A stretch of DNA of 64,000 bases from Flagellimonas hadalis. GTDB taxonomy: Bacteria; Bacteroidota; Bacteroidia; Flavobacteriales; Flavobacteriaceae. The stretch is from contig NZ_VNIK02000013.1 of the NCBI RefSeq assembly GCF_007785775.2, positions 25,764 to 89,763 of the forward strand. The letters are read 5' to 3'. Shown here one piece after another: positions 1 through 9,618 of this stretch. The first letter of the stretch is position 1, and every line of letters starts with the position of its first letter. The position numbers were made by a program, and so were the translations under genes. The notes under the pieces were generated by a model, which worked only from the letters and a program-made list of their open reading frames with translations, did no database searches and was not told the DNA's origin.

Positions 1-1
1 T

Positions 2-103
2 CCCGGAACGGAGAACCCAGAATTTTACCAAATCCTTGAAAAAGCTGGGATTCAGGTCGAGGTGGCCTGCACTTTGGTGCTGTTGGCTACTGGACAGTAT
101 TAA
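2..103 (+). CDS. C-terminal end of an unidentified protein (5' end outside window)
   Basis: The first bases hold an open frame of 33 codons that ends at TAA (101-103); the last residues read LLATGQY. The gene enters from the left, so the product cannot be identified from this tail. It converges with the symporter gene, and the two 3' ends overlap by 17 bp. A PIG-L/LmbE-type deacetylase often lies beside this symporter in related genomes, but that is only a guess from recalled gene order. Confidence 0.5.
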   Translation, partial: PGTENPEFYQILEKAGIQVEVACTLVLLATGQY

Positions 104-1565
104 ACTTTTCCTTTTTTTTGATGAGCCATAACCCAAAGAAGGTCAACAGTCCGTTCAACGGTAACAATTCATAGCCCACCTGATACCCTCCCAAGTAGGA
201 GGAAGGGATATTGGCGACCAAAACAATGATGCAGACCGATAGCAGGGCGACCACCCACACATATCCATCATGGATCTTGTGCTTGGTCAAAATGCCAAAG
301 GCAAAGAGGCCCAACAGGGGTCCGTAGGTATATCCGGCAACCGTCAATAAACTGTCGATCACGTTGCTGCTCAGGATATATTTGAAGGCAATGATGACCA
401 AAATCAGCATGAGGCTCATGCCCACGTGGGTGCGCTTGCGTATTTTTTTCTGCTCGGCATCTTCCTTTTTCTCCACGTTCAAAAAATCAACACAGAACGA
501 GGTGGTCAGCGAGGTGAGCGCACTGTCGGCACTACTGTATGCCGCAGCGATCAGTCCCAACATAAAAGTAATCGAAAGGGCGAGTCCAAGTCCACTGTTC
601 AGGGCTATCTCGGGGAAAAGTAAATCCGTTTTTGGCGTACCGTCCATAAGCGGGATACCTATACCGTTTCGTTTGTCGTATATGAACAGCAATGCACCCA
701 ACAACATGAAAAGAAAAGTAACGCCCACAAGGACAAAACTGAAGGAGACCATGTTTTTTTGCGCATCCTTCAAGGATTTGCAGGTGAGGTTCTTTTGCAT
801 CATGTCTTGGTCCAGACCCGTCATGCAAATCGTGACGAACATACCGCCGACAAAGGATTTTATAAAATAATTCCTGTCCAGAAAACTATCCGTCACCAAA
901 AAATCATTGTAACCCTTCAATTCATCCGAGGCCAAGAACTCGCCAAAGCTCCAGCCCAATTCTTGGTTGATGAACACAATGGAAAGCAGCACGGCCACGA
1001 TCATAAAGAGCGTTTGCAGCGTATCGGTCCAAACAATTGTTTTGATGCCTCCTTTGTTGGTGTAGATCCAGATCAGCAAAATGGAGATCACCACGGTAAA
1101 CTCAAATCGCACCCCAAGATCATCAAAAACGAACTGCTGCAGCACAATCGCCACTAGGTACAGCCTAAAGGCCGCACCCAATACCCTGGAGACGAAGAAG
1201 AAGAACGCCCCCGTCTTGTGGCTCACCGTCCCGAACCGTTCCAGCAGGTATTCATAAATGGAAGTGAGGTTGAGCCTATAGTATAAGGGCAACAGCACAA
1301 AAGCCACCACAAAATAGCCGACCAAATAGCCCAGCACCACCTGCATATAATTGAACTGGCTGTCCTCCACCCATCCCGGAACCGATATGAACGTCACCCC
1401 CGATAGCGAGGCGCCCACCATGCCGAAGGCCACCACAAACCAAGGTGATTGTTTTCCCGCCTTGAAAAAATCGGCATTGGAATCATTCTTTCCTGTAACG
1501 TATGAAATCAATATAAGTACCAAGAAATAGGCGCCTATGAGCAGTAGAATTTGTGTGGCGGTCAT
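87..1565 (-). CDS. Sodium:solute symporter (SSS family)
   Basis: This 492-residue inner-membrane protein has about 13 hydrophobic segments and the SSS-family layout, for example the G-A-S-L-S-G-V-T-F stretch after the second helix and Y-S-S-A-D-S-A-L-T in the middle. The family couples Na+ influx to uptake of sugars, amino acids, vitamins or sialic acid; the substrate cannot be read from sequence. An open frame continues upstream to 1658, but that would overlap recR. The start [11 protein letters not shown] at 1565 begins right before the first helix, with TACTTTG on the minus strand (1583-1589) as a likely -7 box. Confidence 0.88.
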   Translation of the reverse strand: MTATQILLLIGAYFLVLILISYVTGKNDSNADFFKAGKQSPWFVVAFGMVGASLSGVTFISVPGWVEDSQFNYMQVVLGYLVGYFVVAFVLLPLYYRLNLTSIYEYLLERFGTVSHKTGAFFFFVSRVLGAAFRLYLVAIVLQQFVFDDLGVRFEFTVVISILLIWIYTNKGGIKTIVWTDTLQTLFMIVAVLLSIVFINQELGWSFGEFLASDELKGYNDFLVTDSFLDRNYFIKSFVGGMFVTICMTGLDQDMMQKNLTCKSLKDAQKNMVSFSFVLVGVTFLFMLLGALLFIYDKRNGIGIPLMDGTPKTDLLFPEIALNSGLGLALSITFMLGLIAAAYSSADSALTSLTTSFCVDFLNVEKKEDAEQKKIRKRTHVGMSLMLILVIIAFKYILSSNVIDSLLTVAGYTYGPLLGLFAFGILTKHKIHDGYVWVVALLSVCIIVLVANIPSSYLGGYQVGYELLPLNGLLTFFGLWLIKKKEKFNTVQ

Positions 1566-1599
1566 AGATGAAATTTGATTTGCAAAGTACGAAAGTAAA

Positions 1600-1625
1600 T
1601 TGGTAAAGCTAAAATCGTAATTTTG
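1600..1625 (+). promoter_or_regulatory. Putative Bacteroidota promoter of recR
   Basis: TAATTTTG at 1618-1625 matches the -7 consensus TAnnTTTG. A TTG lies at 1600-1602, with a spacer of 15 bases, slightly short. Transcription would begin just before the recR start at 1642. Confidence 0.45.
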
Positions 1626-1641
1626 TGGGAGATTAGAGCCT

Positions 1642-2262
1642 ATGGAATTTTCGTCCAAACTATTGGAAAATGCAGTTCAGGAAATGTCGCACTTGCCCGG
1701 CATAGGCAAGCGCACGGCATTGCGCTTGGTCCTTCACCTGCTGAAACAGCCGCAGGAGCGAACAGAACTGCTCACCGAGGCCCTGATGAAGCTCAAGAGC
1801 GAGGTGAATTTCTGCAAGAGCTGCCACAACATTTCCGATACCGAACTCTGCGAGATATGCGCCAACCCCAAACGGGACGAGAGCTTGGTGTGCGTGGTGG
1901 AGGACATCAGGGATGTGATGGCCATTGAGAACACCTCTCAATACAAAGGCCTTTACCATGTGCTCGGCGGAAAGATATCCCCTATGGAAGGTGTGGGTCC
2001 CCAAGACCTCAATATCGCTTCTTTGATCCAAAAGGTCAAGGAAGGCACGGTCAAGGAACTTATTTTTGCCTTGAGTTCGACCATGGAAGGGGACACTACC
2101 AATTTTTACATTTATAGACAATTGGAAGGGTTGGAGGTCGTTACCTCGGCCATAGCCAGAGGTATTTCCGTTGGGGACGAACTGGAATTTGCCGATGAGG
2201 TCACCTTGGGAAGGAGCATCGTGAACAGGGTGCCTTTTGAGAGTTCCATAAAGGCGAATTAA
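1642..2262 (+). CDS. recR: Recombination mediator RecR
   Basis: RecR acts with RecF and RecO to load RecA at gaps during recombinational repair. The 206-residue product has the family order: an N-terminal helix-hairpin-helix (LPGIGKRTA, residues 18-26), a C4 zinc finger (C58, C61, C70, C73), and a Toprim domain from about residue 80 ([12 protein letters not shown]). Length is typical. It is divergent from the symporter and stands alone on the plus strand with its own promoter. Confidence 0.96.
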   Translation: MEFSSKLLENAVQEMSHLPGIGKRTALRLVLHLLKQPQERTELLTEALMKLKSEVNFCKSCHNISDTELCEICANPKRDESLVCVVEDIRDVMAIENTSQYKGLYHVLGGKISPMEGVGPQDLNIASLIQKVKEGTVKELIFALSSTMEGDTTNFYIYRQLEGLEVVTSAIARGISVGDELEFADEVTLGRSIVNRVPFESSIKAN

Positions 2263-2311
2263 GGAATGATTAAAAAATGCACACAAACCAATAATAAGTG
2301 GATTTCTTTAG

Positions 2312-2319
2312 TATTTTTG
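2312..2319 (+). promoter_or_regulatory. Putative -7 promoter box for the E2 gene
   Basis: TATTTTTG matches TAnnTTTG and is followed by C, as often seen in this phylum. It lies 37 bases before the E2 start at 2357. No clear -33 TTG was found at the expected distance. Confidence 0.45.
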
Positions 2320-2356
2320 CAAAATACTAGTCAAAATCACTTTGATAAATAGGAAT

Positions 2357-3715
2357 ATGGCAAAATTTGAATTGAAATTACCGCAAATGGGAGAAAGTGT
2401 CGCCGAGGCCACGTTGACCAATTGGTTGAAAGAAGTGGGCGATACCGTGGAATTGGATGAAGCTGTCTTCGAGATCGCGACCGATAAAGTGGATTCAGAG
2501 GTTCCCAGTGAAGTGGAAGGCGTGCTGTTGGAAAAGCGGTTCGATGTGGACGATGTCATAAAAGTGGGTGAAGTGGTTGCCGTGATCCAAGTGGATGGCG
2601 ATGTGGATGATGTTTCAGGTGATACCGACAGCGCTGATGAAGAGGAAGAGCCCGTAGCGGAACAGGTTGAGGCCTTGGAAACCCAAATGGCCCATGTGAA
2701 GGAATCCGTGACCACCGCAAAACCCGATTTTTCCAGTTCAGAACGATTTTATTCACCTTTGGTGAAAAATATAGCGAAGGAAGAAGGGGTCTCCATGGAA
2801 GAACTGGAGGCCATCATAGGTACAGGTAAAGAAGGTAGGGTCACCAAGACCGATATCATGGCCTATTTGGAAAACCGTTCCAATGGGAATGCAAAACCTG
2901 CCCCAGCTACTCCGGCACCAAAAGAGCAAAAACAAGTTGAGGAGGCACCACAACCACAGAAAGTAATAGAGGAGAAACCCAAACATGCACCTATTGCTGT
3001 GGGACATGGGGATGAGGTCATTCCATTGACCCGAATGGGAAAACTCATCGCCCAGCATATGGTCGATAGTGTTTCCACCTCTGCGCACGTGCAGAGTTTT
3101 GTGGAAGTGGATGTGACCAATGTGGTGAATTGGCGGGAGAAGATGAAGAAGGCCTTTGAGCAACGGGAAGGGGAAAAATTGACCTTCACGCCCATATTTA
3201 TGGAAGCTGTGGCCGTGGCACTGAAAAAATTCCCGATGATGAACATTTCACTGGACGGGGACAAGGTCATCAAAAAGAAAAATATCAATTTGGGAATGGC
3301 AGCGGCCCTGCCCGATGGCAACCTGATTGTGCCCGTCATCAAAAATGCGGACCAGTTGAACCTTGTCGGTATGGCAAAAATGGTGAACGATCTGGCCAAT
3401 AGGGCCCGTAACAACCAGTTGAAGCCCGATGAGGTAAAAGATGGAACCTATACCGTGACCAATGTGGGTACGTTTGGCAGTGTGTTCGGTACGCCCATCA
3501 TCAACCAGCCGCAAGTGGGCATCCTAGCTCTGGGAGCCATTCGGAAACTACCTTCCGTTATCGAGACCGATCAAGGGGAATATATAGGTATCCGAAGTAA
3601 AATGTTCCTTTCGCACAGCTATGATCATAGGGTGGTGAACGGTGCTTTGGGCGGAATGTTCGTCAAGACGGTCGCCGATTATTTGGAAGCTTGGGACGTG
3701 AACAGGGAAATATAA
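2357..3715 (+). CDS. 2-oxo acid dehydrogenase E2 (dihydrolipoamide acyltransferase)
   Basis: This is the core acyltransferase of a 2-oxo acid dehydrogenase complex; similarity in layout suggests the branched-chain type, but pyruvate or 2-oxoglutarate complexes cannot be excluded. The 452-residue protein has a lipoyl domain (1-76, lipoyl lysine K44 in TDKVD), an acidic linker, a peripheral subunit-binding domain (about 132-170), an Ala/Pro linker and the catalytic domain. The active-site motif near the C-terminus reads H424-R-V-V-N428-G, with Asn where most E2 proteins have Asp. Start 2357 gives the usual MAKFELKLPQMGE. E1 and E3 genes are not adjacent. Confidence 0.92.
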   Translation: MAKFELKLPQMGESVAEATLTNWLKEVGDTVELDEAVFEIATDKVDSEVPSEVEGVLLEKRFDVDDVIKVGEVVAVIQVDGDVDDVSGDTDSADEEEEPVAEQVEALETQMAHVKESVTTAKPDFSSSERFYSPLVKNIAKEEGVSMEELEAIIGTGKEGRVTKTDIMAYLENRSNGNAKPAPATPAPKEQKQVEEAPQPQKVIEEKPKHAPIAVGHGDEVIPLTRMGKLIAQHMVDSVSTSAHVQSFVEVDVTNVVNWREKMKKAFEQREGEKLTFTPIFMEAVAVALKKFPMMNISLDGDKVIKKKNINLGMAAALPDGNLIVPVIKNADQLNLVGMAKMVNDLANRARNNQLKPDEVKDGTYTVTNVGTFGSVFGTPIINQPQVGILALGAIRKLPSVIETDQGEYIGIRSKMFLSHSYDHRVVNGALGGMFVKTVADYLEAWDVNREI

Positions 3716-3795
3716 CCGATAAAAACGGTCCATTTTCTTTTCACTATGTGTAATTTAGGGAGCTAAAGCCTTAAACAAACATTCAAAGACCCCAC

Positions 3796-4569
3796 ATGCA
3801 GTTACAATTGACCAAACCTATATGTTTTTTTGACCTGGAGACCACTGGGACCAATGTGGCAAAGGACAGGATCGTGGAAATTTCCATCCTAAAGGTATAT
3901 CCCAACGGAAACAAAGAGAGCCGAACATGGTTGGTGAACCCAGAAATGCCCATTTCTCCCGAGTCGGAAGCCGTTCATGGCATATCCAACGAAAAAGTGG
4001 CCAATGAGCCCACCTTCAAACAACTGTCCAAGGAAATTTATAAAATGATCAAGGACAGTGATCTCGCCGGGTTCAATTCCGATCGTTTTGATATCCCGCT
4101 TCTGGTGGAGGAAATGCTCAGGGCGGATATTGATTTTGATATGAAGAACATGGTGTCCGTGGATGTGCAGACCATTTTCCATAAAATGGAAAAGCGCACC
4201 CTGGAGGCCGCCTATAAATTCTATTGCGATAAGAATTTGGAAGATGCCCACAGCGCCGAGGCCGATACCCTGGCCACCTATGAAGTGCTGTTGGCCCAAC
4301 TGGAAAGATACCCCGAACTGGAGAACAACGTAAAAAAGTTGTCCGAGTTCACGACACGGAAACAATCGTTGGATTTTGCCGGTTTTATTGTCTTGGACGA
4401 AGAGGAACGGGCCATTTTTTCATTCGGCAAGCATAAGGGAAAAATGGTGGAAGAAGTCCTAGAGGCAGAGCCTGGCTATTTTGGCTGGATCTTGAACGCT
4501 GACTTCCCGCTGTACACCAAAAAAGTACTTACCCAGATCAAGTTGAGCAAGCTCAACACCAAAATTTAA
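3796..4569 (+). CDS. DnaQ-like 3'-5' exonuclease domain protein
   Basis: The N-terminal 170 residues carry the DEDDh exonuclease motifs: DLETTG (Asp and Glu of motif I), FNSDRFD (motif II) and HSAEADTLATYEV (motif III His and Asp). The family removes nucleotides from 3' ends, as a polymerase proofreading subunit or a free nuclease. The C-terminal 85 residues contain an SFGKHKGK segment also found in free-standing flavobacterial members. There is no polymerase or helicase domain, so assignment to Pol III epsilon is not justified. Confidence 0.88.
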   Translation: MQLQLTKPICFFDLETTGTNVAKDRIVEISILKVYPNGNKESRTWLVNPEMPISPESEAVHGISNEKVANEPTFKQLSKEIYKMIKDSDLAGFNSDRFDIPLLVEEMLRADIDFDMKNMVSVDVQTIFHKMEKRTLEAAYKFYCDKNLEDAHSAEADTLATYEVLLAQLERYPELENNVKKLSEFTTRKQSLDFAGFIVLDEEERAIFSFGKHKGKMVEEVLEAEPGYFGWILNADFPLYTKKVLTQIKLSKLNTKI

Positions 4570-4604
4570 GAGAAACACAAAAACACCCCCAATTACAAAG
4601 CTAT

Positions 4605-5216
4605 ATGAAACTGATATGTATAGGCCGCAACTATGTGGACCACATTGAAGAGCTGAACAATGAGCGTCCGGAGGAACCGGTCGTGTTCATCAAACCCGAT
4701 TCGGCCATCCTGCCCAAAGAGCAGGATTTTTACATCCCGGAGTTTTCCAACGATGTCCACCATGAAGTTGAGGTCTTGGTCAAGATCAAAAAAGTGGGAA
4801 AGCACATCGCCAGGGAATTTGCCCATAACTATTATGATGAAATAGGCCTAGGGATAGATTTCACGGCCAGGGACCTGCAGGCCAAACTGAAAGCAAAAGG
4901 ACTGCCCTGGGAAAAAGCCAAGGGATTTGATGGAGCTGCGGTCATTGGAAACTGGTTGCCCAAGAGCAGGTTCGAAAATGTGGACCATATCGATTTTTCC
5001 CTATCAAAGAACGGGGAAACGGTACAGGAAGGAAATACTGCTTTGATGTTGTGGAAGATAGATGAGATCATTGCCCATGTGTCCACTTATTTTATGCTGA
5101 AAAAGGGAGATGTTTTGTTTACGGGTACCCCTGCCGGTGTTGGTAAAGTAAGCCCAAATGACTACCTTTCAGGAATGCTTGAAGGAGAAAAACTATTTGA
5201 AATTAATGTAAGATAA
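4605..5216 (+). CDS. Fumarylacetoacetate hydrolase (FAH) family protein
   Basis: The 203-residue protein has the FAH fold signature: ICIGRNYVDHIEE at the N-terminus, an EVEVLVKI metal-ligand strand, the GIDFTARDLQ motif and a late FTGTPAGVG loop. Members are Mg2+-dependent hydrolases, decarboxylases or acylpyruvases; the short form resembles acylpyruvase FAHD1 more than true fumarylacetoacetase. It lies 35 bases after the exonuclease gene. Its TAA overlaps the next ATG by one base, which suggests translational coupling with the Hpt gene. Confidence 0.9.
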   Translation: MKLICIGRNYVDHIEELNNERPEEPVVFIKPDSAILPKEQDFYIPEFSNDVHHEVEVLVKIKKVGKHIAREFAHNYYDEIGLGIDFTARDLQAKLKAKGLPWEKAKGFDGAAVIGNWLPKSRFENVDHIDFSLSKNGETVQEGNTALMLWKIDEIIAHVSTYFMLKKGDVLFTGTPAGVGKVSPNDYLSGMLEGEKLFEINVR

Positions 5217-5554
5217 TGATTTACAACCTCGATAAAATCAATGAAATGGCCGAAGGTGATGAAGATTTCATTGCCTCTGTGATTTCCGTATTCTTGGAAG
5301 AAGTTCCGGAAGATTTGGAAGGACTGGAAAGGGCCATTGGAAATAGAGACCATGAAAATGTCTATAAACTGGCGCACAAAATAAAACCCAACGTGGATAT
5401 TTTGGGCATGGAACAGACCAGGGACAGGGCACTGGAAATAGAGACCTTGGGAAAGAATGAGGCAAGTATGGAGGAGATTGAGGAAAAGTTCCCCCTGCTC
5501 AAGAAGGATGTCCTTCAGGTCGTGGCAGAACTTAAAAAAGATTTTGATCTATAG
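5216..5554 (+). CDS. Stand-alone Hpt (histidine phosphotransfer) domain protein
   Basis: The 112-residue, mostly helical protein has the Hpt core KLAHKIKPNVDILG, with the phosphate-accepting His at residue 54. Such proteins pass phosphoryl groups between the receiver domain of a hybrid kinase and a response regulator. No kinase or receiver gene lies nearby, so its partners are elsewhere on the chromosome. It is wedged without gaps between the FAH gene (1-base overlap) and cinA (0-base gap), so all three are probably co-translated. Confidence 0.88.
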   Translation: MIYNLDKINEMAEGDEDFIASVISVFLEEVPEDLEGLERAIGNRDHENVYKLAHKIKPNVDILGMEQTRDRALEIETLGKNEASMEEIEEKFPLLKKDVLQVVAELKKDFDL

Positions 5555-6802
5555 ATGCAAGCCGAGATCATCACCATTGGGGATGAGATCCTTATTGGGC
5601 AAATAGTAGACTCCAATTCCGCGTTCATTGCCAAAGAGCTCAACCAGATTGGCGTTTCGGTATATCGGATAACCTCGGTGCAGGACGATCGGGAGCACAT
5701 CACCAACGCACTGCAAGAGGCGGGCGATCGTTCTTCCGTCATCATTGTTACGGGAGGCCTAGGCCCCACCAAGGACGATGTGACCAAGGAAACGCTCTGT
5801 AACTTCTTCGGGGATACGCTTGTACAGGATCAAGCGGTCTTGGAACACATAGAGGAATTGTTCAAGAAATACATCACTACGCCCATTTCCGACCTGAACC
5901 GCAGGCAGGCATTGGTGCCTTCCAAGGCAACGGTGCTCCACAATGCATTCGGAACAGCACCCGGACTCTGGATGAAGAAGGGCGATGTGTCCTATTTTTT
6001 TCTGCCAGGTGTCCCATATGAGATGAAAAACCTCATCACCAGTTCGGTTTTGCCCAAAATCATGGAAACCTACGAGCGGCCCTATATCGTCCACAAGACC
6101 CTATTGACCTACGGCATGGGTGAAAGTGCGATTGCGGAAAAAATAGAGTCGTGGGAGAACCATCTGCCTTCCCATATCAAATTGGCCTACCTGCCGAATC
6201 TGGGCAGGGTACGGCTCCGACTTTCTTCCAAAGGAACGGATAGGGAAGCGCTCTTGGCATCCGTTGAGGCCGAGGCCAAAAAATTGTACCCCATCATTGG
6301 GGACATCATCTATGGTGAGGAAGAAGATGGGACCATCGAAAGCCAAATAGGCAAGTTCCTGAACCAAAAGCAAATGACCTTGGCCACGGCCGAGAGTTTT
6401 ACCGGGGGAAAGATTGCCGAACAGATCACGTCGGTGCCCGGAGCGTCCAACTATTTTAAGGGCAGTGTGGTCAGCTATGCCACTGAGACCAAGATCAAGG
6501 TGTTGGGTATCCCGGAGGAAATGATCCAAAAGCATTCCGTGGTAAGCGAGGAAGTGGCCATGGCCATGGCGGAGAACGTCAGGAAATTACTGGGAACCGA
6601 TTTTGCCGTGTCCACCACAGGCAATGCGGGACCCACCAAAGGTGACTCCGATGCGGATGTAGGAACGGTATATATTGGGATCAGTACCCCAAGAGGAACA
6701 ACGGCCCATGAATTTGCCATGGGAAACCATCGGGAACGGGTGGTGAAGAAGTCTGTAAGCAAGGCTTTTGAACTCCTTTATAAAGAAATTTTAAATTTCT
6801 GA
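5555..6802 (+). CDS. cinA: CinA family protein (nicotinamide-nucleotide amidase / ADP-ribose pyrophosphatase)
   Basis: The 415 residues comprise an N-terminal MocF/COG1058 domain (about 1-170: [28 protein letters not shown]) and a C-terminal PncC amidase domain (about 255-412: [26 protein letters not shown]). The family salvages pyridine nucleotides by deamidating NMN and hydrolysing ADP-ribose; the name comes from competence induction in other bacteria. The ATG follows the Hpt stop codon directly. Length is standard. Confidence 0.95.
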   Translation: MQAEIITIGDEILIGQIVDSNSAFIAKELNQIGVSVYRITSVQDDREHITNALQEAGDRSSVIIVTGGLGPTKDDVTKETLCNFFGDTLVQDQAVLEHIEELFKKYITTPISDLNRRQALVPSKATVLHNAFGTAPGLWMKKGDVSYFFLPGVPYEMKNLITSSVLPKIMETYERPYIVHKTLLTYGMGESAIAEKIESWENHLPSHIKLAYLPNLGRVRLRLSSKGTDREALLASVEAEAKKLYPIIGDIIYGEEEDGTIESQIGKFLNQKQMTLATAESFTGGKIAEQITSVPGASNYFKGSVVSYATETKIKVLGIPEEMIQKHSVVSEEVAMAMAENVRKLLGTDFAVSTTGNAGPTKGDSDADVGTVYIGISTPRGTTAHEFAMGNHRERVVKKSVSKAFELLYKEILNF

Positions 6803-6810
6803 AAAAGAAT

Positions 6811-6842
6811 TTTGTACGTCCCGTTAAAATGGTATAAATTTG
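6811..6842 (+). promoter_or_regulatory. Bacteroidota promoter of rpmB-rpmG-DUF4295
   Basis: TTTG at 6811-6814, a 20-base spacer and TAAATTTG at 6835-6842 (followed by C) form one of the best matches to the Bacteroidota promoter in the window. It lies 33 bases before rpmB. Confidence 0.75.
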
Positions 6843-6875
6843 CAGCCTCAATAAAATCACTCAAAAGTTAGGGAG

Positions 6876-7103
6876 ATGTCTAAAGTTTGTGAAGTTACAG
6901 GAAAAAAGGTGATGTTTGGAAACAACGTATCCTTTTCTATCAATAAGACCAAGAGAAGGTTCGATGTGAACGTTTCCAAGAAGAAGTTTTACATCCCGGA
7001 AGAAGACCGTTGGGTAACCTTGAACGTATCTTCCAAAGGATTGAAAATCATCAACAAGAAGGGTATCTCTGCCGTATTGAAGGAGATGAACGCCCAAAAG
7101 TAA
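6876..7103 (+). CDS. rpmB: 50S ribosomal protein L28 (bL28)
   Basis: The 75-residue basic protein starts MSKVCEVTGKKVMFGN and contains KRRFDVNVSKKKFY and the terminal LKIINKKG motif of bL28. It is a structural protein of the large ribosomal subunit. It heads a three-gene ribosomal operon with a strong promoter and ends at a strong terminator. Confidence 0.97.
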   Translation: MSKVCEVTGKKVMFGNNVSFSINKTKRRFDVNVSKKKFYIPEEDRWVTLNVSSKGLKIINKKGISAVLKEMNAQK

Positions 7104-7131
7104 GTAGTATAAGCGTTTTAAGTACGATACA

Positions 7132-7314
7132 ATGGCCAAGAAAGGAAATAGGATTCAGGTAATTTTGGAGTGCACAGAGCACAAGGAATCTGGTATGCCA
7201 GGTACATCCAGGTACATTACCACCAAGAACAAGAAGAACACGCCAGATAGGATGGAGATCAAAAAATTCAACCCTATCCTTAAGCGCATGACCGTCCATA
7301 AAGAAATCAAGTAA
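7132..7314 (+). CDS. rpmG: 50S ribosomal protein L33 (bL33)
   Basis: The 60-residue protein begins [18 protein letters not shown] and contains [20 protein letters not shown], the bL33 signature. It has one Cys only (residue 14), so this is the zinc-free form. It follows rpmB by 28 bases. Confidence 0.97.
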   Translation: MAKKGNRIQVILECTEHKESGMPGTSRYITTKNKKNTPDRMEIKKFNPILKRMTVHKEIK

Positions 7315-7352
7315 TCCCTTTTCATCACGAAAAGGCAAACAATATATAAGCC

Positions 7353-7505
7353 ATGGCAAAGAAAACAGTAGCAACGCTTCAATCATCATCCAAAAGATTG
7401 ACCAAGGCCATCAAAATGGTAAAGTCTCCAAAAACGGGGGCCTATACTTTCGTAGAGTCTGTAATGGCTCCTGAAATGGTCAACGATTGGTTGAACAAGC
7501 AATAA
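7353..7505 (+). CDS. DUF4295 family protein, probable ribosomal protein bL38
   Basis: This 50-residue basic protein starts MAKKTVATLQ and ends WLNKQ. It lies 38 bases after rpmG, before the shared terminator. DUF4295 genes keep this place beside rpmB-rpmG across Bacteroidota. From memory, the cryo-EM structure of the Flavobacterium johnsoniae ribosome added a phylum-specific protein bL38, and I believe it is this family; the identity should be confirmed by alignment. The operon position itself supports a ribosomal role. Confidence 0.85.
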   Translation: MAKKTVATLQSSSKRLTKAIKMVKSPKTGAYTFVESVMAPEMVNDWLNKQ

Positions 7506-7529
7506 GACAAATTTCCTTTGGAAATACAG

Positions 7530-7557
7530 AGCCGCTCAGATAGAGCGGCTTTTTTTA
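7530..7557 (+). terminator. Rho-independent terminator of the rpmB operon
   Basis: Stem AGCCGCTC/GAGCGGCT with loop AGATA, followed by seven T. Confidence 0.9.
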
Positions 7558-7569
7558 TTCCGTTGATTT

Positions 7570-9453
7570 CTAATTTTTAGTCACGCGGTAGGTGATTCTT
7601 CGGTTGGTGACCACCGTACCAACCTGTAGTGTTAATGTAGCGGTATCGCTTGTAGTGGAACCGCATACAAAAGCATCATTGCTTGCCAACAATCGGTAGG
7701 CTGCATTGTTTTCGCTGGGGGTTGGGTTGGTGATGGTCAATGTGTTCGTGGTGGTACCGGAATAAATGCCCGTGTCGGAAAGGTTGACCCAGGAACCTCC
7801 ATTGTAATATTGCCATTGGAGCTGGTCGGCAGTCACTGTTGCCGATATGTTTGTCGTGCATCCCGGGCAGGTGGCAACATCCATGGGTTGGGAGGTGATG
7901 GTGGGCGCAGCCCCTGCCTCCCTGAAATCATAGGTGGTATTGGAGTTGTTATCGCTAGGTACAGTGTAACCGTCCGATCCACTGGTCACCAATCCCTCCG
8001 AATTGATGGTGATGGGGTTCGGCCCCAGACGTCCATCTGCATTATTGTCCGTGAATCCAGACTCCACCACATCGTTGCAGCCATCCCCATCTGCATCCAG
8101 TACATAGGCATCATAACTGCCATCTCCGTTGGAATCAAAAATGGTATAGGTCAATAGGGCAGAGGCGGTATCGTTGTCCTCAATGGAGTTATAGATGCCG
8201 TTTGCCCCAGAATTCCCTAGGGCACCGTCTATCCTCCCGTCATTATTGGCATCACTGACTCCCGGCTCTTCCAATGCCCCTGATTCTACAAGGTCATATA
8301 TCCCATCATTGTCCGAGTCAAGATCTAAATGGTTGCCAATGCCATCTCCATCCGTATCACAAATGGCACTGGCAAACAATTCCCCGGTAAAGCCTTCGGG
8401 GCCTGGACCAGCTTGGTTCGTGACAGTAAACGTATTGTTGTTGCCAGGTATCCAGGCAAGAGTGTTGAAAGGGGTTCCCCCTTGGGCCTCCATGGGTTCC
8501 AAGGAAGTCGATGAGGCATTTCTACTGCCATATAGGTTGATTTCTCCATATTCGTCAACTACCAACCGCAATCTGGGAATGCCATTGGAATTTGCCGTCC
8601 AAGGAGAATTGATGAAACTTCCGTCCGACTGAAAAACAAAATATTCCTCACCGGCACCCAATGCGCCATTCTCAAATTCCAGAATGGATGGGTGGATGTC
8701 TGTACCATTGATATCCAGTTGGAAGGAGTTGTCCATGGATGAAAAATCCAACCGTAAGTATCCAGTATCAGTATGGTTGATCACAACAGACCTTTCACCC
8801 ACATCGGCAGATGTCAAAAAAGAGGCATTGAGCGCAGTACAATATTCTTCCTCATCCGTAATACCGTCATTGTCATCGTCCAGGTCAACCACATCTATGG
8901 TACCATCCCCATCGGTGTCCGTGGTAGGGGTTGAGGTTGTTGTAATCAGCACATTGTCAATATAGGCACGGTCGTTGCTTTGGGACCAGTTGGCCCCGCC
9001 CTTCATAAAACGAATGGTGGTGTTGCTTGATATGTATGCCGAAATGTCTTGGCTAAAGGAGCCACTTTGGTTGCCCGAAAAAGTATCCAATGTTGTGAAA
9101 GAAGTGCCGTCGCTTGAAATTTCAATTATCAGGGTCTCCCCGGCTTCCAAGCTGGAAGTTCGCCAGTCAAAAGAAAGATTTGCCGAAGTATAGCCACTTA
9201 GATCTGCGGACCTTCTGATGTTTTCGGTCCAGATGTAATAAAAATAGAGCTCTCCGCCAGTCACCCGAATGTATCCGTTGGAAGCACTGTTGTCATCGTT
9301 GTATTCCAACCAATTGGTGGACCAGTTTTGGGAACCAGTATTATTGGAATAGGAAATGGATCCAAAGTTGTCTGCAAAGGTATCTTGGCCCACAACTGGT
9401 AAGTAAATTACTGCGAGCAAGGCAAATAGAAATTTTCCTAGATTTCTTGTCAT
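7570..9453 (-). CDS. Secreted thrombospondin type 3 repeat protein
   Basis: The 627-residue product has a signal peptide (about 1-22, ending VVGQ). A beta-rich N-terminal region follows, then calcium-binding type 3 repeats of D-x-D-x-D-G-x-x-D form near residues 178-200 and 366-385 (DTDGDG, DLDSDNDG), with further DANNDG, DSNGDG and DADGDG motifs to about 460. The end is an Ig-like domain (SQPMDVATCPGC). It finishes with TNRRITYRVTKN rather than a clear T9SS sorting domain, so surface attachment is unproven. A structural or adhesive role is inference; no catalytic motif was seen. Confidence 0.8.
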   Translation of the reverse strand: MTRNLGKFLFALLAVIYLPVVGQDTFADNFGSISYSNNTGSQNWSTNWLEYNDDNSASNGYIRVTGGELYFYYIWTENIRRSADLSGYTSANLSFDWRTSSLEAGETLIIEISSDGTSFTTLDTFSGNQSGSFSQDISAYISSNTTIRFMKGGANWSQSNDRAYIDNVLITTTSTPTTDTDGDGTIDVVDLDDDNDGITDEEEYCTALNASFLTSADVGERSVVINHTDTGYLRLDFSSMDNSFQLDINGTDIHPSILEFENGALGAGEEYFVFQSDGSFINSPWTANSNGIPRLRLVVDEYGEINLYGSRNASSTSLEPMEAQGGTPFNTLAWIPGNNNTFTVTNQAGPGPEGFTGELFASAICDTDGDGIGNHLDLDSDNDGIYDLVESGALEEPGVSDANNDGRIDGALGNSGANGIYNSIEDNDTASALLTYTIFDSNGDGSYDAYVLDADGDGCNDVVESGFTDNNADGRLGPNPITINSEGLVTSGSDGYTVPSDNNSNTTYDFREAGAAPTITSQPMDVATCPGCTTNISATVTADQLQWQYYNGGSWVNLSDTGIYSGTTTNTLTITNPTPSENNAAYRLLASNDAFVCGSTTSDTATLTLQVGTVVTNRRITYRVTKN

Positions 9454-9478
9454 CTAATAAATCTATTTGTGGATAGTT

Positions 9479-9486
9479 CAAAAATA
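9479..9486 (-). promoter_or_regulatory. Putative -7 promoter box for the TSP3 protein gene
   Basis: On the minus strand TATTTTTG matches TAnnTTTG and lies 25 bases upstream of the ATG at 9453. No -33 TTG was seen. Confidence 0.4.
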
Positions 9487-9618
9487 CGCACATATCATAG
9501 CTTCGGCCTAAGTTTTGTTGTGTAGCCAAGTGTTTGACGGGTAAAACACTATTTATCTGGGGTTTATGAGGTTGATTTTTCACGATGGCAAAAGAATATA
9601 GGAAAGCTTTATCCTCAA

